Positions 56,095 to 64,000 of a stretch of 64,000 nt of DNA are shown in pieces. A program made the position numbers and the translations under genes. The DNA lies in contig OX421500.1 in the NCBI GenBank assembly GCA_949126835.1, positions 27,307,731-27,371,730 of the forward strand, in the 5' to 3' direction. The notes under the pieces are model-generated. The model made no database searches and had not been told where the DNA came from. It saw only the letters and a program-made list of their open reading frames with translations. The DNA is from Anisus vortex. Its lineage: Eukaryota > Mollusca > Gastropoda > Planorbidae. The stretch's first letter is position 1, and each line of letters opens with the position of its first letter.

Positions 56095-56237
56095 TGATTG
56101 AATTAGCCATTGAAGAATTGAAATTTGTAAGAAATGGGCAATAATCACGATTTTTGGTTGCAAAAAATATGGTGATCCAGGTCTGGATTTTCATAACATT
56201 TTGTTTTATTGCATTTTCAATACCATCATGTGTCAGT

Positions 56238-56400
56238 GTATATGTGTAGGCCTATAGTGGAAAGTGTATTTAATGCTGATACCACTCTGTAGTCTCTATG
56301 TGTAGGCCTATATTGGAAAGTGGTTTTAATGCTGATATCAATCTGTAGTCTCTATGTGTATAGTGGAAAGTGTATTTAATGCTGATACCACTCTGTAGTC
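56238..56400. repeat. Imperfect tandem repeat, three units
   Basis: Units of about 50-57 bp share GGAAAGTG, TTTAATGCTGATA and CTGTAGTCTCTATGTG. Confidence 0.8.
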
Positions 56401-56771
56401 AAAAAGACAAATAAGCTTCATGTAGTGCAGTGTGAAGACCTATGGCTTTTGCAATTAAAATTGAAAGAAATATAGACAATCTACTAGCAATACATCAGGC
56501 ACAAACTTCATATTAATATGAGCTTTTAAAGCCTCTTGTTTGGTTTTTCACTGTCTTCTAAGTTTTTTTAAGCTCATATAAATCTAATTACGTATATAAA
56601 AATTTGGTTAAACCAAATTGACTCGATAATTTAGAGGAAAGGGGGGGGGGGGCAACAGATAGCCAACAGACGTTCTCTTTAGGTGTATTACTTTAATAAC
56701 TTTAATATAATAATTTTAATGTGTTTCAGTTTGAAAAAAAAATGAAATATATCAATTTTTCAATCATTCGT

Positions 56772-57141
56772 CATAGACTATAATATACATGGACCGCTTG
56801 CTTTAGTTTTTTATGCTCTTATCTTCTTGTTTTGTAATTCCCGATTCTAAATAAAGTAGTTGCGATACAAGTTCCGTTTTATTAAATCGCATTTTTTCTA
56901 CTTTAAAGGAATACTTGTTCTACTATTATTCCTATTATCATTGACTATAATAAGATGGACCGCCTGCTCTATTTTTAGAGCTTATATTCTTTTTCAGTGC
57001 GCATACAACACTGATCTGTAAATGTTTCCGCTGTATACAATTTTCGATTTTAATTTTACTTCAGAAAATCATAGCGATTAAATAAAACGGAACAAGTATA
57101 GAAACTACTTTATAGCAACTACTTTATTTAGAATTGGGAAT
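56772..57141. mobile_element. Foldback MITE, one end missing
   Basis: Reverse orientation to 13410-13868 and closely similar (GCTCTTATCTTCTTGTTTT, GATACAAGTTCCGTTTTATT, AGTGCGCATACAACACTGAT). Stops at 57141, before the terminal repeat; the flank is unrelated. Confidence 0.87.
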
Positions 57142-57964
57142 ACTGACACAGCACTGACACAGCACTGACTTAGCAGACGGAATCATGTTAAAAAAAAAAC
57201 ATTTTTGGAAAATACAAATTCAGAACATAATAAACAGCCAAAAATGTTGACATTAAAGTAAATGCAAAGATACTTTAATATAATTTTTTTTATATAGAAT
57301 ACTGTACGTTTTTTAATAAACGTTGACCTATACAACATTTTTTATAATACGTATAACGACTGGTATACTTTTACATGAATACAATGACAACATACGTTAG
57401 GCCAGCAGCGTGTCTCATACTAATTAGTACTAATATAAGTAACTGATTGTCAACATAGTTAATGGTAATAATAAAAACTTTTAATAAAATCTGGATTAAA
57501 TTGGTAGTCTGAACGTGTTCACAACACCGCCCATTGCAATGCATTTGCCACTGTCCTGGTAAATACAAGTATAAATCCACAGCAGGGAATAGTCATGGCC
57601 CAAATGGGGAATTGCTCTGATCGGTACCATTGAACAATTATCCACAAGTTAGAACTTAAATAGTCCCTATGGTTTTGTATATAACAAGTGTCACTGTAGG
57701 CCTATTGATTGTTGCCTGGTCGACCCTTTATTTTAGAGAATTAATTATGAATTACATTGTTATTTTTTTTTAAAGGCGGGATAGTGCTTAGAGCCTCTAA
57801 TTAATTATCCAATTATATGAAGCCTCTTATCTTGACAGATGTTATTTTACAGATATTTATATGTTCTGTGGGACTAGTAATTTTCCATTCAGGCTGTAGG
57901 CCTAGGCCATATGAACATCTTGGATTTCTAAATGAATATTTATATATATAGCATAATAGTGCAG
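57142..57964. other. No gene seen
   Basis: AT-rich DNA; nothing recognised. Confidence 0.45.
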
Positions 57965-58720
57965 TAAGCTCGATAGTAATAATAATGATTATTTATGTAG
58001 CGCATCTTTCTATACTACTGTAAAACAGCGTGCTCTGAGCGCATTAAAAAAAATCAACAATTCAGTTTTCACATGTTATGTTCAGGGAGGCACAACAACA
58101 CTAACCAAAGAAAAAAGTTCTTCAAACACTTCTTAAAGGCACTTTCGTCTCACAATTTATTACTCTATGTCTGTGATGAGGAGCGCGATCCCTTAGCCTA
58201 ATTGCACATGGTTCGTAATGATCTCCCGAAGATAGGAAGGAGCAGTGCCATCCATGCAGCTGTACGTAGGCAAACGAAGCTTATGATCAACACGCTCAAT
58301 AACAGGGAGCCAGTGGAGATTTTTAAGAACAGGAGTGATGTGCTCGGCTTTCTTCTTTAGTGATGCAATTCTTGCTGAAGTATTTTGTGCCCTAAGAAGT
58401 CTCTGAATCTAATTTTGAGGCAGACTCCACAAACAACTGTTATAGTAATCAAGTCTTGACTGAAATGACAGAGACCGGAAATGTGTTCTCTGTTCTATTA
58501 AAACGAGGGCGTAGCTGATCCACAGCATGTAGATGTAAGGAACAAGCTCTAACGATAATGCTGACCAGTGTAAGCCTACTATCAATGAAAAAAGTAAGAT
58601 CTCTTACCGTGTTGGAAACACGGATCTTAGAGAGACCATTTGTATTAGTTCAAAAGGAACTTTCCGCAGACTGACATCGAATCCACACAGAATCCACTGT
58701 CTTGTCATCATTCAATTTAA
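57965..58720 (-). mobile_element. LINE fragment, ORF2 C-terminal part and 3' end
   Basis: The - strand encodes SRLDYYNSCLWSLP, AQNTSARIAS, HITPVLKNLHWLPVIERV and SCMDGTAPSYLREI, the thumb region of CR1/L2-like LINE reverse transcriptases, broken by stops upstream. The 3' UTR ends near 57970 in an (ATT)-type tail like 51440-51605. Confidence 0.83.
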
Positions 58721-59146
58721 CCCTTCCCGTACCGACCTACTTCTATCTATGCTGCCTTCAGTTCCGCTATATACGCGCCCGGGACTGTAATTGTTTGCTG
58801 CTATCCAAGATTTAACGAGACAACATTACGTTAAAGCCCGAACAGCGACAGCACTAGCAGAATGAACGGGGTGGAAGCATTTATACAGTTCTGTCTGTAT
58901 TTTCCGAGATACATCAAGGCTTTTTGGTGATTCTGTCTAGCTGGCTAGTACACACGGAGAACAACGTAAGTTCCTAGACTGAGCCTTGTGGAACATTGCA
59001 GGTAAGCGAAGTGTCTTTCCATGGGGCCAGTTTCACAACAACAACAATTTGAATTGGGTTGACGAAGAGGAATAAACCAGATAAATGCAGTTCCAGAGAG
59101 TCACATCACAAAGAGGCATTATACCAACAGATGTAATTGATTTATA
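58721..59146. other. No gene seen
   Basis: Moderately GC-rich flank between the LINE fragment and the second LTR element; nothing recognised. Confidence 0.45.
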
Positions 59147-60700
59147 TGTAACAGGGTGGGGGGAAGAGGGGGGGTAATTAATTTTAAATTATTCATGGTT
59201 ACTACTAATTAAAGAGGGTTGTGGGTAAAGGACAGCAATCATAACTAAATACATCTAAACTAGGGCACGAGGGGACTTTGGGCTTCCGTGACACTTCCGT
59301 TGGGACAGAAGGATTATTACAATCTAAACAGACCAACAACACTGAACACTAAACATAAAACACTAAAATCATATTTAAATTACAAATTACTTTTTATTCA
59401 AGAAAATTCACTCGTCCCATTAAAGGGAACATAAAAATCATAAAGAACGAATTGAACCCCAACAATAAACCTATACTATCTAAACTCTAAACATACTGTG
59501 AACCCAAACAAAATAACCAACTTAAACTCCCCACTAAAAACTAACTTCAACTCCCCACTAAAAACAAACTTTAACTCCCCACTAAAAACTAACTTCAACT
59601 CCCCACTAAAAACAAACTTTAACTCCCCACTAAAAAACTAACTTCAACTCCCCACTAAAAACCAACATAGGCCGACATTACGACCTACAATATAATAGAA
59701 TAGAAATAGAGAAATAAAAATAAACATTAGAACATGGTCATCTATATACATAAGCATAATATATATATACTATATACAGTAAATAAAAACTACATAGCAT
59801 AGTCCCAACTATAACCAGTTCAAACATGAACCTATACTCCTTATACATCTTATAACATAATATGAATTATGACATAAGAATCAACCCAGCTCTAGTCAAT
59901 GAAGACTAGAACAAGACAACACCGGTCTATACTCTGTACCACAGAGTTAGGCCACTCACTGGTTAATACATACCAGTTAAAACCAAGCATGAAATAAAAA
60001 CATCTACCATAACTTATTCCCATGCCGGCCATTAAAGGCAACATTACATTAAAATAATAATATACATGAAATAAAAAGAAATATACATTTAAAAAGAAGA
60101 AGCCAACATGGCGGATAATGTTCCTTCCCAAACCTCCAACTTAATCCATTCCCATCAATGCACTTGTCATAGACAAGTGGACAATATGCATAAAATAACC
60201 CAATAAAACATAGCATAAAATAACATACAAATTCTAAAAAGTAATTAAATCTCAACTCACGTCATATCCGAACAAGCCACACACAACTACGCCATATACC
60301 GACCACTGGTCTTCCACAAAATGGGCCATTTCAGACGGAAGTGATTGATTAATTGTTCTATTTATAGACGCTGACCGAACGTCTCTGACCGCTAACCAGA
60401 AATTCCTTTTTTTAACTACCCTAACATTGCCTTATTTCTGGTCAATCTGTGCTAAATATTATTCTAAATCTCCTATTGCTAAATATATACAAATCTACCT
60501 TATGTACAACCCTATATTAAATTAAACTACAATAAAAATTCTACCTATTACTTTAATTAAACTACACTAACGAAATCCCCATTTAAAATAATCAGAAAAA
60601 GAATTCCGAAAAATGACGCAAGACCTAGCCGCTTAACCTCGTTTCAGGGCTTTCACAAAATACAAAACAATATTTACATACATCATTTTTATACCAAACA
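59147..60700 (-). repeat. 3' LTR of the second element
   Basis: Outer end is certain (CCCTGTTACA on the element strand at 59147). The inner end is placed at 60700 because the element strand there reads a G-rich tract CTTGGGGGAC followed by TGTTTGGTATAAAA; the right copy runs off the window before this point, so it is not proven. Contains a 21-25-bp tandem repeat (ACTCCCCACTAAAAAC) at 59526-59662 and a 68-codon hydrophobic frame of doubtful meaning. Confidence 0.8.
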
Positions 60701-60966
60701 GTCCCCCAAGTCTATATCTATATTACAAATAATAAAATACACCTACATTAAAAGTCAATTACCTACATTCTCACAAATCATAACACGCTCAGAGCACAGA
60801 AACACATTCAAAACAGACCACTCCCACTTCACAGCACAAAGCAATTCATCACACTTTTAATTTAAGTCACCGACCTACATTCATCTCCTAACTTTCTTTT
60901 TGCGACCCTGCAAAAACAAACTATCATACAAAAAATACCCCTCTGGCCCTAGATCAATACAAAAAT
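60701..60966 (-). other. 3' internal non-coding part of the second element
   Basis: Between the ORF stop and the 3' LTR; the tract GGGGGAC at 60701-60707 on the element strand may be the polypurine tract. Confidence 0.45.
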
Positions 60967-62523
60967 TTACCCATTGGGACATACATAAAAAGCATGCAGC
61001 CTAAAGATAGGTGGAAAATGTGAAAGTCTCACTGGGACAAAAAATGCTGTACCTATTCTTAAAACATCTGACATCAAAGTCACAATGAGATATACGTAGC
61101 GTCCAAGTACGCCAAACAGGAAAAATCTATGCACACTACACAAAAGAGTCAACATGTCATAAAATGGGTAATAAAGGCATACAAAAAGTAAATATATCAT
61201 TTTCATAAAAACATAAAAAAAGGAAAGAAAATGGTTACCAATAAAAAGTAAACAGAAGTGTAATGAAAAAAGAGCAGAGTCCTCTCCTGGTACATCTTGA
61301 CGTCTAGTTTGGCACACCGATTTCACATTAACTATCATAGGGTCCACCGAAACCGTTTCTTTAACCACTTTCAAGCCATATAACGGTGCCGCCTGAACCA
61401 TTCCTTTATTTACTACGGGTCCTGTTGGCACAACTACTTTAAACATGACTGACTGGGGTCTAACAGTTTGGGTATCCCCAACTTCTGGTAGTACACTGGC
61501 AGTTTGGTTGGTAATTAGGCTCTCCGTCACTGTGCTGACCAGGGAGCCTGTGTCAATCGTGGCCTCACAACATAGCCCATTAAGGCTGACATTTGCGGCA
61601 GGGCGGGTGCCTATTATCTGGCTCAACAGAGTGGAATCCTCATCTTTGCGATGAATCGCTCCATTCGCTCCGACAGTTGACTGCCTCCCTTTCAGGCACT
61701 CTCCAGCAAGGTGGTCGGGGCTGCCACAGTTAACACTGTATCCAGCATGATAACCGTAGTGGTCTGGTTCACCTGAACGCTGTGGGTATGGATGAGCATC
61801 AGGGCTTTGTTGTGCAAGCTGCAGATACTCTATTGTTGTTGATAACTCACCCACCTGTTTGGCCAGTGCCAACACCAATTTTTCCAACTCTGGGCCCGGC
61901 TGTTGTGGCTCAACAGTCGTAGCTACAGAGTGCATCAAGTGGACGCCACATTCGTCCTCGGACCAGCGTATAGCCGTATCCCGGAGGTCTAGGAAGGAGG
62001 TCCTAGGGTATTTATGGATCTCCTCTCGCAGGTACTTCCTCAAGAGGGGGTCCAGCAAGTTTTCTGCAAAGTGGTCCCTCAAGATTACGGCATCTGTGAG
62101 GGCCACTGAGAGACAGGTTTGTCGCGCTAACAGGGCATCAAATGCAGCCTGCAAGCGGTGAGAGTAAGCTCTCACGGTCTCTGAGACATGTTGATGGACT
62201 GTGAGAAACAGGCCCATTAATTTGGAGATACTTCGTTTCTCTCCGTAGACGGACTGTATCACCCTGATCAGCTCTTCAGGGTTGGACCTCACCTCCGGTG
62301 GGTGGCACCTACACTCTGCCCTCACTGACTCGCCGAGGTGAGCCCATAGCACGTCTCTCTTCTCTTCGTTCTCGGTGACTCGTCTCGCCCTCCAGGCACC
62401 TCTAATGTCATCGATGAAGCTCTCCACGTCGCCTGGGTGGTTACTGCCGTGGAATAGCTTGACCGGCTTCTCACGGTGCAGGAAGACATACACTGTCTGT
62501 GTGGCTTGTTCTTCACCAGTCAT
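60967..62523 (-). CDS. Gag-protease polyprotein of the second LTR element
   Basis: 518 codons from ATG at 62523. Residues about 20-195 look like a Ty3-type capsid (LTVHQHVSETVRAYSHRLQA at about 107-126). A zinc-knuckle relic lies at 263-276: C266, H271 and C276 are present but the first expected Cys is Ser263. The aspartic protease active site is DTGS at 324-327. From about 425 the frame becomes strongly hydrophobic and aromatic (LLFIGNHFLSFFYVFMKMIY), unlike any pol domain; I read it as 3' non-coding DNA joined by a deletion or a remnant of an envelope-like region. Gag packages the RNA; protease matures it. Without RT or integrase the element depends on a relative. Confidence 0.85.
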   Translation of the reverse strand: MTGEEQATQTVYVFLHREKPVKLFHGSNHPGDVESFIDDIRGAWRARRVTENEEKRDVLWAHLGESVRAECRCHPPEVRSNPEELIRVIQSVYGEKRSISKLMGLFLTVHQHVSETVRAYSHRLQAAFDALLARQTCLSVALTDAVILRDHFAENLLDPLLRKYLREEIHKYPRTSFLDLRDTAIRWSEDECGVHLMHSVATTVEPQQPGPELEKLVLALAKQVGELSTTIEYLQLAQQSPDAHPYPQRSGEPDHYGYHAGYSVNCGSPDHLAGECLKGRQSTVGANGAIHRKDEDSTLLSQIIGTRPAANVSLNGLCCEATIDTGSLVSTVTESLITNQTASVLPEVGDTQTVRPQSVMFKVVVPTGPVVNKGMVQAAPLYGLKVVKETVSVDPMIVNVKSVCQTRRQDVPGEDSALFSLHFCLLFIGNHFLSFFYVFMKMIYLLFVCLYYPFYDMLTLLCSVHRFFLFGVLGRYVYLIVTLMSDVLRIGTAFFVPVRLSHFPPIFRLHAFYVCPNG

Positions 62524-62644
62524 GCCTATGTTGGTTTTTTTCTACCTATATCCTAACCTCCAACCCATTAAACCTAACCTTCCTAAGCTAAAAACAGTAA
62601 TCATTGGTCTGTTTAAGCACGGATTCCCACTTCTAGACACCATT
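62524..62644 (-). other. 5' leader and candidate primer-binding site
   Basis: Just inside the 5' LTR the element strand reads AATGGTGTCTAGAAGTGGGA; TGG two bases from the LTR is the expected primer-site start. The tRNA was not identified. Confidence 0.5.
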
Positions 62645-64000
62645 TGTAACAGGGTGGGGGGAAGAGGGGGGGTAATTAATTTTTAAATTATTCATGGTTA
62701 CTACTAATTAAAGAGGGTTGTGGGTAAAGGACAGCAATCATAACTAAATACATCTAAACTAGGGCACGAGGGGACTTTGGGCTTCCGTGACACTTCCGTT
62801 GGGACAGAAGGATTATTACAATCTAAACAGACCAACAACACTGAACACTAAACATAAAACACTAAAATCATATTTAAATTACAAATTACTTTTTATTCAA
62901 GAAAATTCACTCGTCCCATTAAAGGGAACATAAAAATCATAAAGAACGAATTGAACCCCAACAATAAACCTATACTATCTAAACTCTAAACATACTGTGA
63001 ACCCAAACAAAATAACCAACTTAAACTCCCCACTAAAAACTAACTTCAACTCCCCACTAAAAACAAACTTTAACTCCCCACTAAAAACTAACTTCAACTC
63101 CCCACTAAAAACAAACTTTAACTCCCCACTAAAAAACTAACTTCAACTCCCCACTAAAAACCAACATAGGCCGACATTACGACCTACAATATAATAGAAT
63201 AGAAATAGAGAAATAAAAATAAACATTAGAACATGGTCATCTATATACATAAGCATAATATATATATACTATATACAGTAAATAAAAACTACATAGCATA
63301 GTCCCAACTATAACCAGTTCAAACATGAACCTATACTCCTTATACATCTTATAACATAATATGAATTATGACATAAGAATCAACCCAGCTCTAGTCAATG
63401 AAGACTAGAACAAGACAACACCGGTCTATACTCTGTACCACAGAGTTAGGCCACTCACTGGTTAATACATACCAGTTAAAACCAAGCATGAAATAAAAAA
63501 TACCAGTTAAAACCAAGCATGAAATAAAAACATCTACCATAACTTATTCCCATGCCGGCCATTAAAGGCAACATTACATTAAAATAATAATATACATGAA
63601 ATAAAAAGAAATATACATTTAAAAAGAAGAAGCCAACATGGCGGATAATGTTCCTTCCCAAACCTCCAACTTAATCCATTCCCATCAATGCACTTGTCAT
63701 AGACAAGTGGACAATATGCATAAAATAACCCAATAAAACATAGCATAAAATAACATACAAATTCTAAAAAGTAATTAAATCTCAACTCACGTCATATCCG
63801 AACAAGCCACACACAACTACGCCATATACCGACCACTGGTCTTCCACAAAATGGGCCATTTCAGACGGAAGTGATTGATTAATTGTTCTATTTATAGACG
63901 CTGACCGAACGTCTCTGACCGCTAACCAGAAATTCCTTTTTTTAACTACCCTAACATTGCCTTATTTCCGGTCAATCTGTGCTAAATATTATTCTAAATC
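62645..64000 (-). repeat. 5' LTR of the second element, incomplete
   Basis: Same sequence as 59147-60470 apart from an extra T near 62683, a 31-bp tandem duplication at about 63470-63530 (ACCAGTTAAAACCAAGCATG twice) and C for T at about 63969. It continues beyond the window. Confidence 0.9.

Larger units (their letters stand above)
59147..64000 (-). mobile_element. Second LTR retrotransposon, gag-protease only, cut by the window edge
   Basis: A block from 59147 recurs from 62645 to the end of the window. Read on the - strand the element has its 5' LTR at the right (62645 onward, incomplete), an internal region of about 1.9 kb with one gag-protease ORF, and the 3' LTR at the left. LTR ends are TGT...ACA. 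RT, RNase H and integrase are missing. The copies differ, as read by eye, by one T, a 31-bp duplication and one substitution, so it is young. The target duplication cannot be tested here. Confidence 0.88.

Noticed and set aside
60049..60255. 68-codon hydrophobic frame present in both long LTRs as an accessory gene
   Set aside because: Identity between LTRs is expected whatever its function; composition is that of AT-rich DNA and no family similarity is evident.

Overview
The window is nuclear DNA of an animal, AT-rich, intron-rich and crowded with transposable elements. tRNA-headed SINEs, a coiled-coil/C1q-domain gene, an LTR element of the Gmr1 domain order, hAT MITEs and the very frequent palindrome TAGGCCTA all suit a mollusc, probably a heterobranch gastropod; that assignment is inference, not proof.

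Two host genes can be read. On the + strand, 349-2875 holds the last three exons of a secreted-type coiled-coil plus C1q-domain protein whose 5' part lies outside the window. On the - strand, 40441 down to 24248 holds a complete PRIMPOL gene (DNA primase-polymerase): 14 exons, every junction GT-AG and in phase, 585 codons, with the DxE and SxH motifs, the third catalytic Asp and the C/H/C/C zinc ligands all present. Its introns carry four unrelated minisatellites (43, 44, 38 and 37 bp units), an antisense RTE-type LINE, SINEs and hAT MITEs.

The most striking observation is in PRIMPOL intron 6. A 38-bp minisatellite of about 22 units (34681-35524) is built from the 3' splice site of exon 7 itself: each unit carries the polypyrimidine/AG plus the first bases of the exon, so the true acceptor is the last of some 22 near-identical acceptors. 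The array is free of stops in all three sense frames.

The rest is mostly mobile DNA. 3.7-15 kb: SINEs, LINE tails, a hAT MITE, and a minisatellite broken by a 2.2-kb hAT element and a foldback MITE. 17201-23484: a young LTR retrotransposon (identical 309-bp LTRs, 5-bp target duplication) with gag and a protease-integrase ORF, an out-of-frame RNase H remnant placed after integrase, and no reverse transcriptase. 40-59 kb: no convincing host gene; MITEs, LINE 3' ends, tandem duplications, exon-like triplicated blocks and a GC-rich island. 59147-64000: a second LTR element with long, nearly identical LTRs and only a gag-protease ORF, truncated by the window edge.

Both LTR elements therefore look recently mobile yet lack their own reverse transcriptase. 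A SINE at 9466 shares its 3' tail with LINE 3' ends at 4358 and 28093, the signature of a SINE/LINE partnership.
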